Source of the DNA: Haematococcus lacustris
Lineage: Eukaryota; Chlorophyta; Chlorophyceae; Chlamydomonadales; Haematococcaceae
Length of the DNA: 64,000 bases
Direction of reading: 5' to 3'
NCBI GenBank assembly: GCA_030144725.1
Contig: JASKMD010000026.1
Location: forward strand, 7,862,892 to 7,926,891
In this document: positions 17,110 through 27,027 of the stretch, piece by piece
How positions within the stretch are numbered: position 1 is the first letter of the stretch
Layout: the number at the start of each line of letters is the position of its first letter
Position numbers and translations under genes: made by a program
The notes under the pieces: model-generated
The model's input: the letters and a program-made list of their open reading frames with translations, nothing else
The model's database searches: none
Told to the model about the DNA's origin: nothing

Positions 17110-17965
17110 GTGCTGGGCACCCCCGACAGCCTATGCCTGGCAACAAAGACGAGAGTTCAAAGATCTCTGTGCGCACTCTGGACATACCACCCGGGTCAGC
17201 TCAGCAGTGAATGGCCAGCAGCCTGTGAGGAGGAGCTGAACCATGAGCAGCCCACCAGGATTCAAGACTGGAAGCCCGCAGCAGGGCAGGTGGAGTACCG
17301 CCTGATGCGCACAGCCTGGAGTCAGCAGCGTGACCTGCCAGTGCGAGGCCTGATGTGGTGCTCTGTAGTTTCACCACGCAAGCCCCCACACCCCCCATGC
17401 AGCAGCCAGGCAGCCACACAGCCAGCAGCCTCAGAGCCAGGGCCCAGCACTCCCCCGCCAGCCAAGCGCACCGATGCTGAGCAGGCAGCTGAGCCTACCC
17501 AGCCCACCAAGGGCAAAGGCAATGCTGCAAAAGCCAAGCCAGCACCACAGCCAGGCAGGTGGCTGGACAGGGACTGCAATGCAGCGTTGAACATGCAGCG
17601 CATTGGGGAGAGCAGGTGGCGCCCACTGGAGCTGTGCTGGTGGCCCGACCAGGCAGCTCTGCCAGCCAAGTGCAAGGAGTACCCAGTTCTGGGTACAAGC
17701 GGCTGTGAGACAAGCTACCCAAGGCCCAGCAGCAGGAGCAGCAGCCTGCTGTGGCAAAAAGAAAGAAAGAAAGAAATCATCTCTACAGGTAAATGTCATG
17801 CCAACTCCAGAATAGACTAGTGTATAGCCCTGTCATAGGGGTCAGGCAATAGTGTAGGTGTTAAGCGCCCATGCCTAGTGCCATGTGCATGGGAACATAA
17901 CCCCACACAGCCACCGACCTGAGAGGTCCCTAGTAATACCTAGTGGTACCTAGTGGTACGACTCC
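17110..17965 (+). pseudogene. Fanzor/TnpB-like C-terminal fragment with DRD motif and 3' end
   Basis: Codes for the zinc-ribbon and RuvC-III end of the Fanzor-like family. HTTRVSSAVNGQQP (about 17188-17229) is followed, after a one-base frameshift, by CEEELNHEQPTR, GQVEYRLMRTAWSQQ, VRGLMWC, a Pro/Ala/Lys-rich linker, then GRWLDRDCNAALNMQRIGE with the catalytic Asp pair DRD at 17566-17574, and WRPLELCWWPDQ. The first zinc-ribbon Cys pair seen in TnpB is replaced by VSSAVN. The RuvC-I half is absent. Downstream, 17842-17861 (GTCAGGCAATAGTGTAGGTG) and a CTAGTGGTACC repeat resemble the non-coding 3' end behind the fragment at 46820-47397. Not functional by itself. Confidence 0.7.
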
Positions 17966-18484
17966 AGCAGGGCAGGGCTGACGGATACCACCACAATATC
18001 AGACATGAATATGTTGGGTACAACAGTGTGAAATAAACATTACAGGCTGGTACAGCGGTGTGAAATAAACATTACCATACCAGGCTGGCGGCCCTGTGGT
18101 ACACACCAACAACAACTCCATGCCAGCCCCGCTGTCACTGCTGGGCCTCATGGTTGTGGAGAGCGACAGTGTGAACAACACTGTTCGAACAACAGCCAGG
18201 TGAAGTAGAGCATGCATGCGCCCCCGCCCTGTGAGCTGCGTCTGGACCACAACTAGCCCAAGCCAGAGGTGGTCTCCCTGCAGCCCTGCCGGTCAGTTTG
18301 AGCATGCAGCAACTGTTGGAGCTGTGCTGTTGGCCTGGCTGGCCTTCAATGTGCAGCTCAGGTAGTAAGTGCTGTAAGGAGGGCAGCAAGCCACTGAAAG
18401 ATTGGCTGCGCTAGGTCCAACAGCAGGAGAAGTAGGCATGGGAGTATCAGTCATCATGCAGCCACCAGCACTGGTCACTTGCAT

Positions 18485-18557
18485 ATGTTTAATGGGCAGC
18501 CCTCTTGTCCCTCACTAGGGCCACCATTGGGCAAAAAAGATGTTTAATGGGCAGCCC
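18485..18557 (+). repeat. 18-bp direct repeat around an element-end-like segment
   Basis: ATGTTTAATGGGCAGCCC occurs at 18485-18502 and 18540-18557. The 37 bp between them, with the last bases of the first repeat, include CTCTTGTCCCTCACTAGGGC. This is the reverse complement, with one mismatch, of the conserved 3' element end at about 47370-47393. It may be the left end of the same transposon family. Confidence 0.45.
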
Positions 18558-18699
18558 ACAGACAGGAAAGCCACATCACGTTTGAGTTCCAGCCTGCTGG
18601 CCCCGCTGCCTGCTGAGCAACGGGCTGGGCACACGGGCTGGGCATCAGGCCAGAGAAGGGCTGCAACAGCCTGGGCGCCCGCAACATATCCCACATGAC

Positions 18700-18916
18700 A
18701 TGGCACATGGCTTGACTTCATTCAGCTCCCACACCCACGTGCAAGTTCTATGACCGGGACGTGTCAGCCGCGCTGAACATCCGCCGCTGTGCAACCGGCC
18801 CAGGCCCACGCCCCACTGAGCTGTGCATATGGAAAGGCCGTCCAGCCATGCCAAAGCCAGGCCAGCCAGGCCAGGAGTGGGTGTACCTGCCCGACAAAAC
18901 CCTGTTGCGCAAGTAG
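18700..18916 (+). pseudogene. Fanzor/TnpB-like C-terminus, second subfamily
   Basis: The plus strand reads TCKFYDRDVSAALNIRRC (DRD at 18752-18760), then GPRPTELCIWKGRPAMP, EWVYLPDKTLLRK and stop at 18914. The YDRDVSAALNI block matches the TnpB/Fanzor RuvC-III motif DRDxNAAxNI closely. Sequence before about 18730 is not in a continuous frame, so only the tail survives. Its wording differs from the WLDRDCNAALN fragments, so at least two related families are present in the window. Confidence 0.65.
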
Positions 18917-19641
18917 TGGCGCAAGTGGCAGCGATAGCCAGCTACAGCAAGACAATCCAATAAAACAAGATACTGAACCCCTTACAAAGGGGCTGTGTGT
19001 GAGTGAGAGCTATAGGGTTAGTCAGAGCTCTTGCTAGTAGTAGCCCTGGAGGCACACACACCAGAAGGCTGAGCTAAAGTGGACATTGGGCACACTAGCA
19101 GTAGCCTTTACAATAATGAGCTCGCAGCCTGTGTTTGAGTACAACTCGTGCTTGGTGTTGCATGGGGGCTGTAGGGATTAGAACTTGTCCGCACTTCGCA
19201 GCATTTTTGGTAACTCTGTAGCTCCGCGCCATCCTGCAGCATCCTGCAACAACTGCGACAACCAGGGCGCCAGGCAGCGGAGGGGGAAACAGCACCGGGT
19301 AACTTGGTTGTGCACCGCGTGCAACCGTTAGCAGCATCTTTGTCAACCAGCGGATCGCTACTGGTGAGTCTCCATGCCTCTCTGTCTTCCTGGGACCCTC
19401 TCTCGCCCTTGGTCCGTGGTCTAGTGATGTGTCGCATATACTCCACCGCAGCGTGACAGCGGCCTTGCGCTGTCCAAGCTCGTGTTGTCTGGTCCGGATT
19501 CTGAACCGCCACCTTTGCTCAAGTGACCGCACGCTGCCTGCCACGCTCCAGGCGAATAGAAGGCAAAGAGGTCGCGCGGAGTCACCGCACACGCCCATGA
19601 ACCCGGCGGAGCGCATCCATGGCGTGATCGCTGACGCTAGT

Positions 19642-21525
19642 GATGGCAACTGCCGCTTCGGATGCCCCTGAACACAGCCCCAAGGTGCACCCGTGGATGG
19701 TACAGGACAAAATCTGCTAATGCCGTCCTACATCTTGCCTGCCACCCGGCCTGCCAGCCAGCGGCCAAGCACATCTGAGCGCAGCCATAAGCGAAGGCAT
19801 CTTGCCAATGGCCTTCCCAGTGACAGCGAGGCAGCCGCCGATCCTTCTGATGCCAGCGACGCCGAGGGCGAGGAGTGGCAGGGTTCTCAGGGGCAACAGG
19901 CTGAAGGAACTCCAGCTCCAGTGCCAGCCAGCTTCCCTCGAGCGACCACCGCCACCTTTCACCTCCCCTCCGGGCTCACCAGCCTGACCTCTGTGGGTGG
20001 TGAGGAGGCTGGGTTGGGGTGGGGCGGCTCAGTGTCGCCTGCTTTTGTGTACCAGCAGCTGCTCACCATGGTGGGGCAGATGCGGGACATGACCAGGCAG
20101 ATGAGCCTGCTGCTGCAGCACCTGCACCCTGTGCTGAGCCTCAATGACGTAGCAGGCAACGAGCTAGGAGGTGAGCTGCAGCACCAAGCCCAGGAGCTGG
20201 GCCTGCATCAGCAGCTCATGCATCAGTCCCTGCAGCAGCACGTGCAGGGCAGGGCAGCCCAGAGGCCTACCCTTGGTGCTGCTGCTTCCTTTGGTCCTGA
20301 ACTCCAGCCTAGCAGCATGGGAGTATGGGAGCAAGACCAACCGCTGGTGTTGAACCCTTGGCACCCACAGCAGCAGCAGCAGCGGCAGCAGCAGCAACAG
20401 CAGCAGCAGCAACGGAGACGAAGAGCCGGTGCCAAGGCCCACCGCTCTGCATCGCCTGCTGCTCACACTGACCATGCCATGTTCAGCTCTCAGCCAGCAG
20501 AGCCTGATGTCGGCCACCTCTCCCTTTGTGCCGTGCCAGCCGCTGCTGTTGCTGTCGCACCTAAAGGTCAGCTCCAGGGTCTGGAGGCAGCTGCAGCGGA
20601 AGCTCTGCTGCAGCAAGGCTGCCAGGGCCCCGCTGAAGCCCCCACCAGCGGCCTAGACCAGCTGGCCCTGGCTGCAGCCACCGCCCCTCCCTCTCCCTCC
20701 CTCTCTGACTCCCAGCGCGTGGCAGCCGAGCCTCTTGGCCCTGCCTCCCACCCCTGGCCGCCCTCAGCCCCCCCTGGCCTCCTCCACCCCTCCTCTGCCC
20801 TGCCAAACAGGGCTGCTCAAGGCGGAGGGCTCCCTGCACCCTCCTTCGTCGCCACCACTCAGACCAGGGCGGTCAGCCTGGCGGGCACCGGGCAGACTGG
20901 CTCTGGCAGCGAGCCCACAGCAGGCAGCGGGCTGGGCAGAGAGCAGCCGCAGGAGAGCAGCTCGGAGCCTGAGACTGGCAGTGGTGTGCATGCAGCTGGC
21001 GCATGTGGCAATGGCTGCTCAGGTGCCCAGCCAGGCGATGGGACCAGGGCCTCACCTAGCCCGGCCCCTGGGCGTCGTGAGGTCACACCACACCCAATGA
21101 GTCATGAAGCCAGGCTGCAAGCAGGAGAGGGAGGCAAGGCCCAGGGGGTTGGGGCTGGTCCCCCACTGCTGCTAGCACACTTGGCCGCAAACATGGTGCC
21201 GCCAAGGCGCCAGCAGCAAGGGGACCAGGGGCCACAGGAGGGGGAGCAGGCGGCAGGGGAGGGGCCGCAGCTGGCTGCTGGGAAGAGGTGCAGGACCCCC
21301 AACCCTGAGGAGCTGGCTGAGCCAGGAGGAAGCTGGGCTGGGCTGAGCAGGGGGAGCCAGGGCCAGGCGCCGGGGCCGGGCTTGAAGCTAGGCAGCCATG
21401 GGTCACAAGCAGGCAAGGCCCAGCTGCTCGGGCATGGGCAAGTGGCGGTACCCCCTCCCCACCCTCCTCACCCCAGCGACCCACAGGGGGGCATCAGCAT
21501 GAGCCTATACAAAAAGGTGGACCGC

Positions 21526-21558
<33 letters not shown>

Positions 21559-23750
21559 TTGCTTGCCCCGTCACAACTCATGCGCCAGCAGCCTGTAGAT
21601 GATTACGGTGATGACACAGATCTGCCTAACCTGCCGTTGGCAACGGGAGCAGGCAGCAGGGCTGCTGGTGCGTGGCAGCGGGGCAAAGGCAGCAGAGCTC
21701 AGGAGGCGGTGCAGGAGGAGCTGGGCTACACACAACAAGGCGGCGGCACTAGCGCTTCCTCGCAGCGTCACCTCCAGCTCCTGTTACAGGGCCTGCGGCA
21801 CAGTCAGCAGTACCAGCAGCAGCTGCCTGTTCAAAATCAGCGCGGTGCGCCAGCTGCACACCCGAACCAGCACATCCCACTATCGCGCGACAGCGTTGCT
21901 TGGCAGGCGAAGTACGGGCCGCTGGGTCGACTTGGCGAGCCGGACTTCTCACGCCACACGTTCGCGAGCAATGCAGGTCGAGCTTTGCCGGGAAAGGCGT
22001 TCGACGATGGATGGGACGCGGGAGGCTGTGACGGCGATGGCGACGAATTTGGCGACGGCGAGGAGGACCTCACAGCTGGAAACTACGCGCATCGAGCCGG
22101 ACCCTTGGACGACGACGATGACAACGAAGACAGCCAGCGGCGCGAAGAGGTGCACATCCTACGGCGCCAGCAAAATGGGAACTCACAACGAAAAATTAAC
22201 AAGACCATGCTGCAAGAGGTGCGCACATCCTGTTGACCGCCCTGACATTCGAGTGTCTAACCGTGAATCGAGTTGCTACAGCATTCGCGGTTGCTGATCA
22301 TGCAAACTGCAAGGCTGGCATGCAAGCAAGCAAGCATGCCATTAAAATTTGCACAGGTGTACCATCTTCCCATCCACGAGGCTGCCCAGCAACTGAGTGT
22401 GGGGGTGACCGTGCTGAAGAAGTATTGCCGGCGCTTTAAGGTGTGACCTTCCTACTCGCACCCACCACCAGCTATGCAGTCGTAGCCCAGATGCAGCCCA
22501 TGTGTTGGCCCACAAGTCAACCCAGCTGAGCTCACAGCTGCTCGTCCACACGCCTCTGACTCAGACACCATCCAGCTTCCATGATGATCGTCTCATTGCT
22601 TGCTTGCACTACCACTTGCCTGTGAGCTTGTACTGGTGGGTCCTCAGCTTAATGCGCTGCAGTGACGCCAGCGGTAGACATTTGGACTGCACATCGGTAA
22701 ATGTCATGCAACGCTTCTTCTGCTGCTGCTGCTTCTGCTGCTTCTGCTGCTTCTGCTGCTGCTGCTGCTGAGATGATGACGATGATTGCCTGCTTGCATG
22801 CGCATGGCCCTGCAGGTAGGCCGCTGGCCCTTTCGCAAACTCCAGTCCCTGGACAAGTTGATTCGCAGCGTGGAGGAGCAGGCAGCCGCTGAGCCCAACG
22901 TGGACATGTCATTCACCCTGTCAGAGCTGCAGCGCTTCAAGGCAGAGGTGTATGCAAACCCTGAGGTGGGTAGCGCCCCGCATGGCTGCCCAGCGGCATG
23001 GCTGCACAGCATAGTACCTGGAAGGTGGTCTGCAGCACAACACTGCAGTATGAAAGTGAGCAACAGCGGGTGCAGTGTAGGGGACAGCAGCTGCAGGACA
23101 GCAGCACTGGGAGGGGGGTTGCATTGACCAAATGCAAGGAGTGGATGCAATCACGGCACTGCGCATGACCAGCTGCGATGTGTGCTTGTGAAGATGGCCC
23201 TGACATCGTTAACCACCCACACCCTGATGAAGGGAGGTGCATGGTGTAGAGGTGCATGGGGCTTAGGGAGGGTAGATGTGGCAGGAATGGAATGGGGCTG
23301 CCAGACGGAGGGGGAAGAAAAAGGAGTGGAGAGGGGGAGGGGGAGGGGGAGGGGGAGGGAGAGGGGGAGGGGGAGGGGGAGGGGGAGGGGGAGGGGGAGG
23401 GGGAGGGGGAGGGGGAGGGGGAGGGGGAGGGGGAGGGGGAGGGGGAGGGGGAGGGGGAGGGGGAGGGGGAGGGGGAGGGGGAGGGGGAGGGGGAGGGGGA
23501 GGGGGAGGGGGAGGGGGAGGGGGAGGGGGAGGGGGAGGGGGAGGGGGAGGGGGAGGGGGAGGGGGAGGGGGAGGGGAGCTCAGCTACCAGGCAGGTCTGT
23601 GCCTGTCCACTGCTGAGCCTGCTGGCACCCTAACCCCCTTGGACCCCTCAGGTGTCTCTGGACGAACGCATCAAGCGCTTGCGCCAGGCCAACTTCAAGC
23701 AGGTGCGTCTGCGCCATTACCCAGCACTGTGATCATGCTGTCCAGCAGGG

Positions 23751-23790
<40 letters not shown>

Positions 23791-24723
23791 CCCATAACAT
23801 GACACATGCTGCCTATTGTGCACACCGATGCTTGCATGCCATGCGCCATGCATGCGTTGTGTGCCCATGCACCTACCCCCTAGGAATACAAGCAGCGGCG
23901 AGCAGCGGTGCTTCCTTACCCCGCGCTTCCCAGCAGCACAGACCCAGCAGGGCGGCCAGGCTACGGCCCAGGTACCAGCATGGACGCCCCCGCCAGCCTG
24001 CCACTCCCTTCCCCCTTGCCCCTGCCCCTGCCCCTGCCCCTACCCATGCCCATGCCCTGCAACCCGCTGCGCACCGGCCCCGGCCCCAGCCCCAGCTCAG
24101 CTCCTAGCCAGCAGCTGAAGCAGCGGTTGTCCGCCCCCACCCCCCTCACTGAGACCAAGTCAGGCCTGGAGCCCGCAGCCGGCCGTCACGGCCCTGCAGC
24201 CTCACCTCAGGCCTCCACCCCTGCAGCCCCCAGCAAGGCCCACCTGGCAGCAACCGGGTCTGCTGCAGGCCTGCCTGCCAGCCAAGGTGGTGCCTGGCCA
24301 GGGGGTGCTGGGGAGGCGGGCAGCAGCGGGAAGGCCAGCCGTGCCGCCCCCCCGCCCACCACCCTCCCACCTGGCCTGCCTGGGCGAAGCAGCCGCCCAG
24401 GTCCTGCCGCCTTCCAAAGCCCCCCCGCCAGCAGCGGGGGGCCTAGGGGGGTGGCAGGCCAGGCAGGGTCTGGGGGGCCGCCTGGGGTGAGAGGAGGGCC
24501 AGGGGGGCCAGGAAAGGGTCAGGCCTCAGGCAGCTGGCCACAGCAGGGGGGAGGGGGGAACAGGGGGGGTCCGGGAGGAGGCCAGGCGTGCCCCTGGCTG
24601 CCCACCTCACCGCCTTTGAATGGCCAGGCAGGTCAGGGGGGCCAGGGGCGCCAGGGAGTCCAGGGCGCTCAGGGGGTGACAGCAGCTGGAGAGAAGGAGG
24701 CGGCGAGGGTGGGGAGGGGCTAG
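19642..24723 (+). CDS. RWP-RK domain transcription factor (about 1200 aa, five exons)
   Basis: DNA-binding regulator of the plant/algal RWP-RK family, whose members control nitrogen responses and sexual or egg-cell programmes. Exons: about 19720-22218, 22357-22440, 22816-22965, 23652-23702, 23884-24723; all later junctions keep phase 0. The domain is built across exons 1-3: INKTMLQE, then [20 protein letters not shown] with KKYCRRFK, then [16 protein letters not shown], giving the conserved LKKxCRR and RWPxRK elements. The long first part is Gln/Ala/Pro-rich with polyQ runs and an acidic patch (DDDDDNED) just before the domain; the end is Pro/Gly-rich. The start is uncertain. ATG 19720 opens the long frame; alternatively ATG 19642 ([14 protein letters not shown]) can splice at 19683/19762 into the same frame. 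Which RWP-RK subgroup it belongs to cannot be told by eye. Confidence 0.88.
22715..22772 (+). repeat. CTG/TTCTGC triplet tract in RWP-RK intron 2
   Basis: Imperfect (CTG)n/(TTCTGC)n run within the intron 22441-22815. Confidence 0.85.
23331..23576 (+). repeat. (GGGGGA)n hexamer array, about 40 units, in RWP-RK intron 3
   Basis: An almost perfect GGGGGA array on the coding strand of the gene, inside the intron 22966-23651. It is the longest pure repeat in the window and, as RNA, would contain many G-quadruplex-capable runs. Arg-Gly, Gly-Glu and poly-Gly open frames across it are artefacts of the repeat. Confidence 0.97.
23746..23791 (+). repeat. (GGCA)n tetramer tract in RWP-RK intron 4
   Basis: About 11 GGCA units in the intron 23703-23883. 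Similar GGCA runs occur at 35263-35297 and near 38390-38408. Confidence 0.9.
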
Positions 24724-24823
24724 GGCCGCTGCTTGTTGGTGAAGGCAGTGAGCAGCCTTGGTAACGAGTCAGGTGCACAGCCAGGCGGGAGGTCACCCTT
24801 CTAGACGTTTTGGGTATGAGAGG

Positions 24824-24828
24824 TGTAA
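24824..24828 (+). terminator. TGTAA poly(A) signal of the RWP-RK gene
   Basis: TGTAA 101 bases after the stop codon at 24723. Confidence 0.65.
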
Positions 24829-27027
24829 GCAGTGGCAACATGGTGGGATGTGATGGGATGTGGTGGGATGTTTGCGAAAGGCTAGTGAATGCATGCGGGA
24901 GCCAGGGGCGAGCCATGCAGGTGGGGCGCTGCATGGGGGCATGAGGCATGCAGTAGCAATAGCTGGGGGTGGGGAGGCGGCACCTGGTGGCCTAGGGCGG
25001 CTGCCACCTGGGTGCTCTGGCCCTGAGCGTTGCTTGTGGGGTGCCCCTGAGGCGGTCCCCTTGTACTGACACGCTGTCTGTCGCTGGTGTTGGCTGCCAA
25101 GCTGACTGACTGGCTGGCTGCCTGGCTGACTGGGTCTGGGTCCGGCTGGCTGCTTGGCTGGCTGGCTGCCTGAGTAGGCTGGCTGGCTGCCTGTTGGTGG
25201 CTGCCTGTTGCCGGGTCAGGGCAGGCGCACCAGGGCTGGGGTAGGCACGGCTGCTGGGGGACACATGCGATATGGGTCGCTGGCAGCGACAGGGGTGCAC
25301 CCCCCCCTGAAGTGTGGTGGTTTAGGGGGGTGGGTTGGGGGGAACCCTACACCAGGGTAAGAGGGGACCACTGGGCGTGCTGGCTGGGCTGAGATCCATG
25401 CACTGGCTCAGGCTCTTAGCCATGCATGGCATGGGCCTCGCACAAAATTAAGCATCGCGCCGCCTGGCCGGCATGCTCAGCAGTGGGTGCCTAGGTTAAG
25501 CTGTGGCAGCTTGTGGCAGTGCATGTCTCTGAGATGGTGAGTTGGTTGGCGGGCTGGATGGCTGCTAGTAGGTGGTTCCAAGGGTGTAGGAGGCGGGTGG
25601 GATGCGAGTAGGCAGCATGGGGCAGCAGGGGAGGGCGCTCTACGCCTTCAACCCGCATGCCTGAGGACAGGGTCACGCGGCTGCTAAGTCACATTTGTGT
25701 GAGGACTGTCAGTGTGGTTTGAGTTTTGGGAGGGGGGCGGGTGGGGCAGTGGCAACATGAACGCAGGCACTGCTGGGCTGGCCAGGCTGCCCCTTGTGGC
25801 CCTCTACTGCAGGGTCAGTCTGATTGGAATCAAACCTTGAACAATGCCGTGCCCAATAATCTTGCTCAGCATGTGCACCACACCCCCCTGACCCTCCTCA
25901 CATGCTCCTCACACTTTGTTTGATTGGGCTGTCTGGTTTGAATCACAACATTATAGTCATAAGGCATTAGGTTGCTTGGCTGGGCTGCGCTGGAGACGTG
26001 GCTGTGACGGGTGCAATGGGCAGGAGTGCAGGAGAGGAGCCATGCCGTAACCTGCTTGGCTGTACGAGTCCTGATGCCTGCCCCGCAGATGCACCCAGCA
26101 GCTGCACAACGACGCAGAACATATGTACATGCTCACAAATTGGGTCGCATGCGGTGGTTGAGCATGGTCACCTGTTGCAACCACCAGCAGCATGTGCAGC
26201 TATGCTGGTGTCGAGGGAGAGACTTGCGGTATGGGTGCAACTGATTAGCTAGCACAGGAAGTACATGTAACATTCAATGGCAGCAGAGAGCGGCTCGCAA
26301 AGCAGGGCCTTACCCTGTGCACTAGCGCACAGCTGTTACGATGTCCCGGTGGTTGTGGCTATCTGTGCCCGTGGCATGTGCATGGGACCTGACTCTACCT
26401 GTTTGTCGGCACTTGTCAACCTATGGGCTGAGGAGGAGGACAACCTACCATGCACCCTTCCTCCGTGGCCACGCCCATGTCACACCCGGGGATGGTGACC
26501 GCGATCCAGACCCCGAATTACCCGGCCCCTCTCCCGTGGTGCCCTGCACTGGTGAGCACCAAGGGCCACATGCTAGGCTCAGCAGCCTTTCAGCGGCCAG
26601 GCAGCCCAGCCAGCGACCCCAGGTCCACGACAAAGAAGCAGCCAGGCAGGGGAAGCAACATGTAGGGGAGGAGGACGGGGAGGTAAGCTGTAAGCAATGG
26701 GGCGACACAACAGACTTGACATTGACACCGAGTGAAACATGCAGCGTAGGGCCGACCCGCTGACATTGCTTGCTGACAATAAACGGCACAGCACCACAGA
26801 TGTGCCCCACTCAAGAGTGCGGCGCCCACCCGGACGGGCCGACCCACGCAAAACAACCAACACTCAGCATTGCGTCATATATGTAGTTCTATCAGTCTCG
26901 GATGTCTGGATAGCAGGCGAGAAAGGAGCGAGCAGGTTGTGCGCTGCAAGATGTTCACCGCACCATGCAATCTTCTTAGGATTGCATGGTGCAAGAGACA
27001 CGACAAAACCTTTGTACCATCGGCGCG
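24829..27027. other. intergenic region with simple repeats
   Basis: No gene is recognised. 25080-25200 is rich in GGCTG(G/C)CTG units. 25305-25370 is G-rich. 26083-26212 is an inverted, diverged copy of the intron-1/exon-2 junction of the TPR gene downstream. Open frames at 26341-26763 and 26739-27185 show no domain. Confidence 0.45.
26083..26212 (-). repeat. inverted copy of the TPR-gene intron 1/exon 2 junction
   Basis: The reverse complement of this stretch aligns with 28014-28140. Shared strings include AGCATAGCTGCACATGCTG, ATGCTCAACC, TGTGAGCATGTA and TTCTGCGTCG followed by TGTGCAGCTGCTGGG, i.e. the end of the intron, its acceptor and the first codons of exon 2. Confidence 0.8.

Noticed and set aside
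19095..19649. 184-aa minus-strand frame upstream of the RWP-RK gene
   Set aside because: No domain, no splice context, and it overlaps the likely promoter/5' UTR of the plus-strand gene.
19684..19761. A certain first intron of the RWP-RK gene
   Set aside because: Splicing from ATG 19642 is possible and keeps frame, but the ATG at 19720 needs no intron; left open.
23182..23797. Open frames of 125-173 aa made of GRGRG, EGEGE or poly-Gly
   Set aside because: They exist only because a hexamer array has no stop in three frames; the stretch is intronic in the RWP-RK model.
24443..24949. 168-aa Pro/Ser-rich minus-strand frame
   Set aside because: Antisense to the Pro/Gly-rich last exon of the RWP-RK gene; composition explains it.
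26341..26763. 140-aa plus-strand frame with an acidic, Lys-rich end
   Set aside because: No recognisable domain or good exon partners; kept as intergenic.
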